From NCBI GenBank assembly GCA_946479805.1, contig CAMLHP010000055.1, positions 1 to 12,214 of the forward strand: 12,214 nucleotides of DNA, in the 5' to 3' direction. The notes beneath the pieces were generated by a model that saw nothing but the letters and a program-made list of their open reading frames with translations, did no database searches and was not told where the DNA came from. Shown here piece by piece: positions 6,046 to 12,214 of the stretch. Position 1 is the first letter of the stretch. Each line of letters begins with the position of its first letter. A program made the position numbers and the translations under genes. Source of the DNA: an uncultured Gemmatimonadota bacterium. Its GTDB lineage: Bacteria; Gemmatimonadota; Gemmatimonadetes; Gemmatimonadales; GWC2-71-9.

Positions 6046-7629
6046 TCAGTCGCACGCCCCGGGAATGTCCTTCGCGTCGGTTTCGGCCTCCATCATCTGG
6101 TCCACAACCACCTGGCCGCGGAGCGACAAATCCAGGTAGTTGGCGCCGATCTCGGCGGGGACCCCTTCAACCCCGTTGAATCGCAACTGGGTCAGGATCT
6201 CCGGCCCGGTCAGGACGGCGCCAGAGCTCTTGTACGTCGCGGTGATGCGCAGCACTTGCGAGAAAGGAATCCGCACATTCCTTATAGTTCGGACCGCATC
6301 GTATACTTCCACCGCACTGTGTGGCGGCAGTGCCAGTTCCCGCGTACGAGACACCTCGGATGCCGTCTCCGTCGACTCGGAAAGGGTGTTCTCGGTCGTG
6401 GTCGTCTCGGAGGTCGTGTACGTGTAGTTGCCGGTGACTTCGACGCTGCCACTGACCTCGCCGACCCCCTGAACACTCGCCCCCACCTCGACTCCCACCT
6501 TGATAGACCCGCCCACTTCGTCGCTCGAGAACAGCTGCAGGCTTTCCGACGTCGTCGTCGTTGCCGTGCGGGTCCTGGTTTCAGCGCGGCCAACGGTCTC
6601 CGTCAAGGTCGCCTCAGAGCAGTTGCGAATCGTGGCCTCATACGCGAAGTCGACCTGCGCCGGCGGCACGATCGGGTCGTGGTACACGGTGCCGCGGTCC
6701 GCCAGCGCCCACCGGATGTCGTCGGTGATCAGCCGGAACCGGCTGGGTTCCGTCGCGACGGCCTTCAGCACTCCGCCTCCCTCGCCCGAGACGCTGACGT
6801 AGTCGCTGGTGCCCTCCACCCGTACCCTGACCCACCCGTCCTCATCCTGCTCCAGCACGAACCCGTGCGGCCCGCCAGCCGGAGCAGGCGTCCCCCCTCC
6901 GCTCAGGTAGATCCACTTGGTGCCTGGGTCCACCGTCCATGAAGTTCCTTCGGCATAGCCGGCCTGGTGCTCCACCAGGTAGGTGTTCGGGTCCGGGCTT
7001 CCCGCCTTCACTGTGAAGTAGAACTGCTGCTGGGGACTGTTGGGGATCCAGGCGCTGACTGTGTACGCATCGGACGCAAAGCTGGTCATCACTCCGGCCA
7101 ATCCCTCTGGCTGCAGCAGGTACGGAACTCCCGGCTTGAGGACCAGGGGAGGCCCGAGTGAGGGAAGTGTGGTGGGGATACCCACCGGCAGGTTGGAGTC
7201 GTCCAGCACCCTTGACGTCTCGTGCAACTCCCCCAGCGGGGCCTGGGCAGCGTCTACAATGACGATGTCTACGGCCACGCCAGCGGCAAACGCATCTCGC
7301 TCGGCGTCGGTGAGGTCCTCCATCGTCAGCTTGAGAACGGCCAGGTTCGTGATCGGATCGATAGCCAGCGTCTGGTTGAAGCCGGCGTGCGCCGGGAACG
7401 AGACCTGGGCCTCCGTCGGTTCGTAGCCTCTCCGCGCAACCTCTCGTGCATCAATGACCAGGCCCACCTCGCCCGAATCCACCGCCAGCTCCACGCTGAC
7501 CGTATCAACTATCTCGAGGTCGTCGTCCTCGCCGGGATCGGTGGGCCCGTCGGTGGAGCAGGCACCCAGCACAAGCGCAGGAATGAGGAGCAGGGCGAGC
7601 AGCCGAGGCTCGCTGGCAATGCGGGACAT
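6046..7629 (-). CDS. Lipoprotein with aerolysin-like (ETX/MTX2-type) C-terminal module
   Basis: The product is 527 aa. ATG 7629 is chosen because GAGG lies 5 nt upstream and a standard lipoprotein signal follows (LLALLLIPALVLGAC, lipidated Cys24); the frame is open to 7677 but without support. An acidic linker (DPGEDDD) precedes an N-terminal domain to about residue 150. Residues about 165-305 look like a β-trefoil-type domain, with recurring F-x-L/V...Y-V segments ending in SRFRLI. Residues about 325-500 resemble the aerolysin/ETX-MTX2 pore module. They comprise Ser/Thr-rich strands (TATTTTSESLQLFSS), an alternating Gly/Val/Ser segment (about 372-400, like a membrane-insertion hairpin), a second Ser/Thr-rich strand (YTYTTSETTTTENTLSES), then LALPPHSAVEVYDAV, matching the PPG-type β-strand after the loop. 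Fold assignment rests on pattern, not alignment. Targets and activity are unknown. Confidence 0.75.
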   Translation of the reverse strand: MSRIASEPRLLALLLIPALVLGACSTDGPTDPGEDDDLEIVDTVSVELAVDSGEVGLVIDAREVARRGYEPTEAQVSFPAHAGFNQTLAIDPITNLAVLKLTMEDLTDAERDAFAAGVAVDIVIVDAAQAPLGELHETSRVLDDSNLPVGIPTTLPSLGPPLVLKPGVPYLLQPEGLAGVMTSFASDAYTVSAWIPNSPQQQFYFTVKAGSPDPNTYLVEHQAGYAEGTSWTVDPGTKWIYLSGGGTPAPAGGPHGFVLEQDEDGWVRVRVEGTSDYVSVSGEGGGVLKAVATEPSRFRLITDDIRWALADRGTVYHDPIVPPAQVDFAYEATIRNCSEATLTETVGRAETRTRTATTTTSESLQLFSSDEVGGSIKVGVEVGASVQGVGEVSGSVEVTGNYTYTTSETTTTENTLSESTETASEVSRTRELALPPHSAVEVYDAVRTIRNVRIPFSQVLRITATYKSSGAVLTGPEILTQLRFNGVEGVPAEIGANYLDLSLRGQVVVDQMMEAETDAKDIPGACD

Positions 7630-7666
7630 GGTGCCCTCGTCGAGTTGGGGTTCGTGATTCACACCC

Positions 7667-7672
7667 ATTCTC
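7667..7672 (-). promoter_or_regulatory. Candidate -10 hexamer for the aerolysin-like lipoprotein gene
   Basis: On the minus strand GAGAAT (4 of 6 matches to TATAAT) lies 7 nt downstream of the last in-phase heptamer and 37 nt before ATG 7629. In SARP-controlled promoters the last repeat usually sits about 8 nt before the -10, so the spacing fits. The hexamer itself is weak. Confidence 0.3.
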
Positions 7673-7679
7673 GACAATG

Positions 7680-7730
7680 GCCATCAGCGGCCGCTCAAGG
7701 CCCGGTCAACTCCCGGTCAGACCCCCGTTC
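7680..7730 (-). promoter_or_regulatory. Candidate SARP-type operator: heptamers in 11-bp phase
   Basis: On the minus strand TGACCGG (7713-7719), TGACCGG (7702-7708) and TGAGCGG (7691-7697) are each separated by exactly 4 nt. Weaker units fall in the same phase at 7680 (TGATGGC) and 7724. Direct heptamers with an 11-bp period are the known binding layout of SARP-family regulators such as ActII-ORF4 and DnrI. The site lies between the SARP/BTAD regulator gene, which ends at 7767, and the lipoprotein gene starting at 7629. Binding by that regulator is an inference. Confidence 0.45.
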
Positions 7731-7737
7731 CGGGAGT
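7709..7737 (-). repeat. Inverted repeat ACTCCCGG/CCGGGAGT after the regulator gene
   Basis: A perfect 8-bp inverted repeat (7709-7716 and 7730-7737) with a 13-nt loop lies about 30 nt after the stop of the regulator. The stem is GC-rich, but no T-run follows on the minus strand. It is therefore at best a weak or factor-dependent terminator. It overlaps the heptamer array. Confidence 0.35.
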
Positions 7738-7766
7738 CACCGGACGGCAATTCGCTGTTTGTTCGG

Positions 7767-10010
7767 TCAGAAACCCGCGTTCCGAAGGAATGCCTGGAAC
7801 CGGGGATCGGGGCGAAGTTGGTCGTAGAGCGGCTCGACATTGATGTGCTTGAAGGCCGGATCCAGCTCTTCGCGCCCCCGCTCGAACAGGCGTAGCGCCC
7901 GGTCGAAGTCGCCCAGATAGATGAAGGCCGACGCCAGCTCGCACCAGGGCACATAGTCCCCATCGGGAGTCGCCAGAATCTCGTCAGCGATCGCCCGGGC
8001 CTCGTCCTGGCGTCCTGCCGCCGCCAGCGCGGCGGCATAAACCGCCCGCTGGCTGGGGTCGCCATGGGACAGCTCCACCGCCTGCCGGAGCGATTCCACT
8101 GCGACCTCCACCTCGCCAGCGAGAAGCTGCGCCCGGCCGAGGAGAGCCAACCCTACCGCGAATCCGGGGTCCTGCTCCACCACCGCCTGATACTCGGCAA
8201 TGGCGCCGGAGTAGTCGCCCGCGAAGTAGCGTACCGCGCCCACAGCCGTGCTGATAATCGAGGACAGCGGATCGAGCCGCCGGGCCCGCTCCACCTCGGC
8301 CAGCGCCTCCTCGTAGCGCCCCTGGTTGGCCAGGTGCAGCCCCAGCCACTGCCGCGCCGTGGCATAGCTGGGGTTCAATTCGATGGCTCGCCGATAGGCT
8401 GCCTCGGCGCCGGCCCAATCGTGGTCGTAGTCATCCAGCACCGCGCCCAGCGACGCGAAGGCCGAGGCCTCGGTGCTGTCCAGCGCGATGGCGCGCAGCG
8501 CGGCTGTCTTGGCCCGGGCCAGGCCCACTCGGGCCGGCACAGTGCCGTGGTCCGGCAGCAGTTGCCAGGTGTCGGAGAGGCCGGCGTAGGCCGCGGCATA
8601 ACTGGGATCGAGCGCCACCGCCTCCTGAAACGCTTCCAGCGCGGCGCGCATTCCCGTGCCCGTTCGCTTGTCCCACTCGTGGCGGCCCTTCAGGTAGAGC
8701 TGGTACGCCTCCACGTTCGAGGTCGACGAGCCGAACAAGCTGTCGGGAACCTGAGCCGCCAGCTCGCTGCTCAGCGCCGAGGCGATGGCGCGCGCGATGT
8801 CGTTCTGCACCGTGAGCACGTTCTGCAGTCGACGATCGTACTCCTCGGACCACGTCAGGTAACCATTTCGGGCGTCGATCAGCCGCACCCCGATGCGGAC
8901 ACTGTCACCGCTGGTGCGGATGGATCCTCGCACCACCGCCGCCACGTTCAGCTGCCGGCCGATGCTCTGGACGCTCGCGCCCGCCTCGTGCAGCTGGACC
9001 GCCGACGACCGGGCAGCCACCCGGAGCCACGGCAACCGGGCCAGGTCGTTGAGCAGCTCTTCGGCCAGGCCTTCGCCCAGATAAGGATGCTCTCCGTCGG
9101 GGTCGAGATTGGTGAACGGGAGCACCGCAACGGACCCCGGCGCGGGGAGCGCCCGTCCACGCGGCGCCAGCGCGGCGACGGCGATAGCCACGATCGCCAC
9201 CATCGCGCCCCCGAGCGCCCACACCAACCTGCCGGGCCGCTGCCGCTGGCTGCCCGCCCGGTCCGACTTGACCGCCGTAACGCCCGCAACCCTCGCCGGA
9301 CGGTCGCGAATCCGCGCGGCGAGTTCCGCGACCGTCGGGTCGGGCTCCGCCTCGTACTCGTCGCGCAGGACCTCGGCGTGAATCTCCGCCGCCCGCAGCG
9401 CACCGGCGCGATCTCCGGCGCCTTCCAGGCTTTGCATCAGTCGCAGCGTGGCCTTGGCGTTCGCCGGGTTTTCCGCCGCCAGCCGCTGCCAGCACGTCAG
9501 CGCTTCGGCTTCGCTGCCCGCCTGCTCCAGCCGCTCGGCATGCTGTTCCAGTGCGGCCGCGAACGCCGAGGCGATCCGTGCCCGCTCACCCTCCTGCCAG
9601 CGCTCGAACTCCTCGGCCCCGTCGAGAAAGAACCCATCCAGGAACGGGCCGGCATACAGCCCTGTCGCAACTCCAAACTCGCCCCGCGCGACCGCATCCC
9701 GAAAGCGGAGCGCATCGCACGACACATGCGCCGGATCCAGCTGGATCTCGTTCGCCTCGCTCCGGAGGGCCTGGGCACCCAGCGCCTTGCGGAGCACATA
9801 GATGGACATGTTGAGCAGGCGGCGGGCATTGTCGGGGGAACTCTCGGGCCACAGGAGCGCCATGACCTTCTCGCGCGGCATCCTGTGGCCCTTCGCGAGG
9901 GCCAGCACGGCGAGCAGTGCGACCCGGTGGCGCTGGGCCGGTTCGCCGGTGAGCGGTCCGCTGGCGTCTTCCAGCCGAACGCCACCCAGCAGGCGCAGCG
10001 TAATCGTCAC
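7767..10010 (-). CDS. Membrane-tethered SARP/BTAD transcriptional regulator with TolB-like and TPR domains
   Basis: The product is 747 aa. Residues about 3-95 form an OmpR-like winged helix (LRLLGGVRLED at the start, LLWPESSPDNARRLLNMSIY and VLRKALG as recognition region). Residues 98-230 form the bacterial transcriptional activation domain of SARP regulators. Residues 262-281 are a single transmembrane helix (LVWALGGAMVAIVAIAVAAL). Then comes a TolB/FlgO-like domain starting SVAVLPFTNLD (about 293-410), as in the adenylate-cyclase-type TPR proteins. TPR repeats (A-x3-Y-x3-L/I-x-L-x-P-S-Y pattern) run to the C-terminus. So the DNA-binding part is cytosolic and the sensory part probably periplasmic, as in CadC-type one-component regulators. 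The GTG start at 10010 is chosen because its GTGA overlaps the stop of the DUF1801 gene; an upstream ATG at 10073 would overlap that gene by 67 nt. Confidence 0.9.
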   Translation of the reverse strand: MTITLRLLGGVRLEDASGPLTGEPAQRHRVALLAVLALAKGHRMPREKVMALLWPESSPDNARRLLNMSIYVLRKALGAQALRSEANEIQLDPAHVSCDALRFRDAVARGEFGVATGLYAGPFLDGFFLDGAEEFERWQEGERARIASAFAAALEQHAERLEQAGSEAEALTCWQRLAAENPANAKATLRLMQSLEGAGDRAGALRAAEIHAEVLRDEYEAEPDPTVAELAARIRDRPARVAGVTAVKSDRAGSQRQRPGRLVWALGGAMVAIVAIAVAALAPRGRALPAPGSVAVLPFTNLDPDGEHPYLGEGLAEELLNDLARLPWLRVAARSSAVQLHEAGASVQSIGRQLNVAAVVRGSIRTSGDSVRIGVRLIDARNGYLTWSEEYDRRLQNVLTVQNDIARAIASALSSELAAQVPDSLFGSSTSNVEAYQLYLKGRHEWDKRTGTGMRAALEAFQEAVALDPSYAAAYAGLSDTWQLLPDHGTVPARVGLARAKTAALRAIALDSTEASAFASLGAVLDDYDHDWAGAEAAYRRAIELNPSYATARQWLGLHLANQGRYEEALAEVERARRLDPLSSIISTAVGAVRYFAGDYSGAIAEYQAVVEQDPGFAVGLALLGRAQLLAGEVEVAVESLRQAVELSHGDPSQRAVYAAALAAAGRQDEARAIADEILATPDGDYVPWCELASAFIYLGDFDRALRLFERGREELDPAFKHINVEPLYDQLRPDPRFQAFLRNAGF

Positions 10011-10450
10011 GTTGCGCGGGTGGCGCCGCTCGCTCCGTCCCAACCCGGCAGCGCCGCGGCCTGCTTCACCCACCGCTCCATCTGCTGTTCGTCGAAATCA
10101 TCCTGGTGGACGTCCACCCAGCGTGCCTTTGGATCCGTCCCGCCCGGCGGCACCGGGTCGAGCGCCACGCCATTGAAGAAGGTCACTTTGACGTAGCGGG
10201 TGAAGACGTGAAAACTCACAAACCAGCCCTGGCCTTCAACGCCATAGAACGGCGAGTTCCACCGCACCGCCTTCTTCACGTGCGGCACTTCCCGCTCAAT
10301 CAACGCATCGAGCTGCTGCCCAATGGCTTTCTTCCACTCCGGCATCGCCCGGATATATGCCTGCACCGGCGCATCCCCGTCGGCCTTGGCGATTTGCGGG
10401 TTGCCGCCGCTCAGCAGCACCGGCTTGCCGATCGCCCGCTTCTTCCCCAT
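10007..10450 (-). CDS. DUF1801-domain protein, 147 aa
   Basis: This is a cytoplasmic protein of the DUF1801/YdhG-like family, which has a frataxin-like fold and of which some members have been linked to iron delivery. Conserved stretches are ALIEREVPHVKKAVRWNSPFYG (about residues 49-70), GWFVSFHVFTRYVKVTFFNG (75-94) and VDVHQDDFDEQQMERWVKQA near the end. The ATG at 10450 is preceded by GAGGAGC 5-7 nt upstream. Its TGA overlaps the GTG of the regulator (GTGA), so the two are translationally coupled. It begins 37 nt after the etfA stop. Function in this setting is unknown. Confidence 0.88.
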   Translation of the reverse strand: MGKKRAIGKPVLLSGGNPQIAKADGDAPVQAYIRAMPEWKKAIGQQLDALIEREVPHVKKAVRWNSPFYGVEGQGWFVSFHVFTRYVKVTFFNGVALDPVPPGGTDPKARWVDVHQDDFDEQQMERWVKQAAALPGWDGASGATRAT

Positions 10451-10469
10451 GGTTTGCTCCTCTGCCCCT

Positions 10470-10511
10470 CTTCGTCCTTCTCACCTCTCACTTCTCACTT
10501 CTCGCCTTCCT
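10470..10511 (+). repeat. 7-bp-period tract 3 (CTTCTCA units) at the 3' end of etfA
   Basis: Heptamers cttctca, cctctca, cttctca and cttctcg run in phase at 10477-10504, with decayed units on both sides. On the minus strand they read as GAGAAGT/GAGAGGT repeats. They encode the last residues of EtfA (RKARSEK) and its TGA stop (10488-10490), then continue into the leader of the DUF1801 gene. Confidence 0.75.
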
Positions 10512-11507
10512 CACCGCTTCCGTAAGCGCCGGAACGATCTCGAACAGGTCCCCCACGATCCCGTAATCCGCCACCTTGAAGATGGGCGCGTCCTTGTCGC
10601 GGTTGATGGCGACGATCGTCCGCGACGTCCGCATCCCCGCCAGGTGCTGGATCGCGCCCGAGATCCCGACCGCCACGTACAGGTCGGGGCTCACCAGCCG
10701 CCCGGTCTGCCCGATCTGGTCGGCCGGGTTGCGCCAGCCGTCATCGGTCACCGCGCGGGTGGCGCCCACCGCGGCGTTCCCGAACGCCGCCGCCAGGTCC
10801 TCCACCAGCTTGAAGTTCTCCTTGGCCTTGAGCCCCCGCCCACCGGAAATGATCACCGGCGCCTCGCCCAGGTCCAGCGCATCGCCCTCCGCCTCCTCCG
10901 TCCGCACCACCCTCGCCTTCGATGCCGTTGGATCAGCGGCCAGTTGTGCCGGTTCGACCCTGACCCCTGTCCCCTGATCCCTGACCCCTGATCCCTCGAT
11001 GGCGCCGGGTCTCAAGCTGATCACCGCGGGACTCGCGGTCAGGCGAAGTGTCACGATCGCCTTCCCCGCATAAACCGGGTGCCGCACCGTCACTGCGTCA
11101 CCCTCGAACTCGAACGCCGTTACGTCCGACGCCAGCGGCACCCCCAGCAGCGCCGCTACCCGGGGCGCCAGGTCCCGCCCTTCCACCGACGCCGAGAAGA
11201 ACGCCGCCCGCGCACCGGTGGACTTGATCAGCGCCGCCGCCGTCGCCGCGAGTGATTCGGCGTCGTAGTGCTTGAGCGCGTCGTGCTCAACAACATGTAC
11301 TACGTCCGCACCATATCGGCCCAGTTCCTCAGCCTTGGCACCGATCCCTGCAGGGCCAGCCAATAGCACGTGTACCTTCGACCCATCAGCGTCATCAGCA
11401 GTTCCATCAACTTCATCTGTGGATCGCCGTGCGGCACTGACCGCCTCGAACGCCACCTTGCGCAGCTCCCCGCCCCGCGCCTCCGCAAACGCAAAGGTCG
11501 TCGCCAT
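10488..11507 (-). CDS. etfA: Electron transfer flavoprotein, alpha subunit
   Basis: This is the 339-aa FAD-binding subunit of the soluble ETF heterodimer. It accepts electrons from acyl-CoA and other dehydrogenases and passes them to the quinone pool through ETF-quinone oxidoreductase. The N-terminal domain (EARGGELRKVAFEAV, residues 9-23; SVEGRDLAPRVAALLG, 107-122) and the FAD domain are both clear. FAD-domain landmarks are PVIISGGRGL (217-226), QTG-loop, GISGAIQHLAGM, IVAINRDKDAPIF and ADYGIVGDLFEIVP. Two insertions are unusual: an Asp-rich loop at 28-43, and a Gly-rich linker at 172-183 coded by a 7-bp repeat. The ATG at 11507 overlaps the etfB stop by one base (TGATG); GTG at 11510 is possible. 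The gene ends inside another heptad tract. Confidence 0.96.
   Translation of the reverse strand: MATTFAFAEARGGELRKVAFEAVSAARRSTDEVDGTADDADGSKVHVLLAGPAGIGAKAEELGRYGADVVHVVEHDALKHYDAESLAATAAALIKSTGARAAFFSASVEGRDLAPRVAALLGVPLASDVTAFEFEGDAVTVRHPVYAGKAIVTLRLTASPAVISLRPGAIEGSGVRDQGTGVRVEPAQLAADPTASKARVVRTEEAEGDALDLGEAPVIISGGRGLKAKENFKLVEDLAAAFGNAAVGATRAVTDDGWRNPADQIGQTGRLVSPDLYVAVGISGAIQHLAGMRTSRTIVAINRDKDAPIFKVADYGIVGDLFEIVPALTEAVRKARSEK
10960..10994 (+). repeat. 7-bp-period tract 4 (CTGACCC/CTGATCC units) inside etfA
   Basis: Five contiguous heptamers, ctgaccc, ctgtccc, ctgatcc, ctgaccc and ctgatcc, cover exactly 35 bases. On the coding strand they read GGGATCA/GGGGTCA and encode EtfA residues 172 to about 183 (GSGVRDQGTGVR). 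They lie between RPGAIE at the end of the N-terminal domain and the FAD domain. No stop codon occurs in any of the three frames of this strand. Confidence 0.85.
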
Positions 11508-12214
11508 CACAGCACCTTCGCTTCGGTCTGGAGCAGCCGCACCAGCTCGGGCACCGCGTCGGCGCCCTCGCCCACGATTCTGCCCGCCGCCCTTTCGGGA
11601 GGCAGCCGCATCTGCTCCACCGTGAGCCGCAATTCTCCCAGCCCCGCAGGCTTCACATCGATCGGCTTCTTCTTGGCAGCCATGATGCCCTTGAGCGCCG
11701 GCAGCCTGGGCCGAGCGATCCCCTCGTCGATTGTCAGCACCGCGGGCAGCGTGAACTCCACCACCTCCACCGCGCCCTCCAGCACTCGCTTGGCCGTGCC
11801 CTTTCCATCCGCAACCTCGAGGTGCGAAATGGCGCTGACGCAGGGCAGCCCCAGCAGCGTCGCCGTCATCACGCCCACCGCGCCCGCCGCCGAGTCGGTC
11901 GCTTGCCGGCCGAACAGGATGAGGTCGTAGCCTCCGTCCTTCAGCTCCGCCGCCAGCGCCGTGGCGATCGCAAAGTTGTCGAACGGAACCGCGTCGGCCT
12001 TGAGCTGCACCGCCCGGTCCACCCCCATGCTCAGTGCCTTCCGCAACTGCTCCTGGGCCGCGTCGGCGCCGAGTGTGATCACCACCGTCTCGCCCCCGTG
12101 CTGCTCGACAAGCCTGAGCGCCACCTCGACCGCGTAGCCGTCGAAGTCGCTGATGTCATGCTTGAGCCCGGTGGCGTCGAGCGACTTCCCATCGGCCGCG
12201 ATGGAGAAGCGCAT
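11507..12214 (-). CDS. etfB: Electron transfer flavoprotein, beta subunit (N-terminus outside the window)
   Basis: The window contains 235 residues of the AMP-binding ETF beta subunit, the partner of EtfA. Visible family features are RFSIAADGKSLDATG, ISDFDGYAVEVALRLVEQHG, VVITLGADAAQEQLRKALSMGVDRA, LILFGRQATDSAAGAVG, LLGLPCVSAI and the conserved Pro-Arg-Leu-Pro region (RPRLPALKGIMAAKKKP). Usual EtfB proteins begin with about 12-17 more residues (M-K-x-x-V-x-x-K-x-V-P-D). The ATG at the window edge aligns after that motif, so the true start is outside. The stop TGA overlaps the etfA ATG, a normal etfBA operon. Nothing indicates whether it is the bifurcating type. Confidence 0.95.
   Translation of the reverse strand: MRFSIAADGKSLDATGLKHDISDFDGYAVEVALRLVEQHGGETVVITLGADAAQEQLRKALSMGVDRAVQLKADAVPFDNFAIATALAAELKDGGYDLILFGRQATDSAAGAVGVMTATLLGLPCVSAISHLEVADGKGTAKRVLEGAVEVVEFTLPAVLTIDEGIARPRLPALKGIMAAKKKPIDVKPAGLGELRLTVEQMRLPPERAAGRIVGEGADAVPELVRLLQTEAKVL

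Noticed and set aside
7630..7677. Longer N-terminus for the aerolysin-like lipoprotein.
   Set aside because: The extra 16 residues precede the signal peptide, and would cover the predicted leader. GAGG at 5 nt supports ATG 7629.
8064..10196. A 710-aa open frame on the plus strand.
   Set aside because: It is antisense to the regulator gene, whose domains are clear from end to end. Its translation is Arg/Gln/His-rich with no recognisable domain, as expected from the reverse of a high-GC gene.
11507..12214. etfB as a complete gene starting at the window edge.
   Set aside because: The usual N-terminal M-K-x-x-V-x-x-K-x-V-P segment is missing, and the edge methionine falls after it. The true start lies outside.

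Overview
The window is GC-rich and gene-dense. It suggests a Gemmatimonadota or similar soil or sediment Gram-negative. The reasons are three lipobox lipoproteins, one of them with a Big-type Ig domain and an RCC1 propeller. There is also a membrane-tethered SARP/BTAD–TolB-like–TPR regulator, two Uma2 nucleases, and degenerate 7-bp simple repeats. The phylum is inferred from gene style only. No rRNA, tRNA, CRISPR array, transposase or integrase is visible.

Layout. Nearly everything is on the minus strand; only the two Uma2 genes are on the plus strand. From the right edge leftward: etfB (its N-terminus lies outside the window) and etfA overlap by one base. A DUF1801 protein follows after 37 nt, and its stop codon overlaps the GTG start of a 747-aa membrane-tethered regulator. 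Next comes a 137-nt gap that carries three heptamers in exact 11-bp phase, the layout of SARP-family operators. After it are a 527-aa lipoprotein with an aerolysin-like pore-forming C-terminal module and a 133-aa unknown protein. A 281-nt stretch with a poly-G run and doubtful small frames leads to a 423-aa ankyrin-repeat protein. Further left are a 107-aa lipoprotein overlapping a seven-bladed RCC1 lipoprotein by 13 nt, and at the left edge the N-terminal half of an APC-family amino-acid permease.

Two Uma2 genes (845-1402 and 3426-4001) point the opposite way. Each starts inside an identical 27-bp block (829-855 and 3410-3436). Each is followed within 16-23 nt by a pyrimidine-rich 7-bp-period tract, into which the convergent minus-strand gene ends. 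They look like two copies of one cassette: head, Uma2, heptad tail.

The most unusual material is small-scale. Four 7-bp-period tracts occur. Three sit at the 3' ends of minus-strand genes and supply their TGA stop, and the fourth is translated as an interdomain linker of EtfA. Others are the 11-bp-phased operator candidate beside the regulator, the aerolysin-like lipoprotein, and a propeller in which every blade carries a C-x9-C pair.
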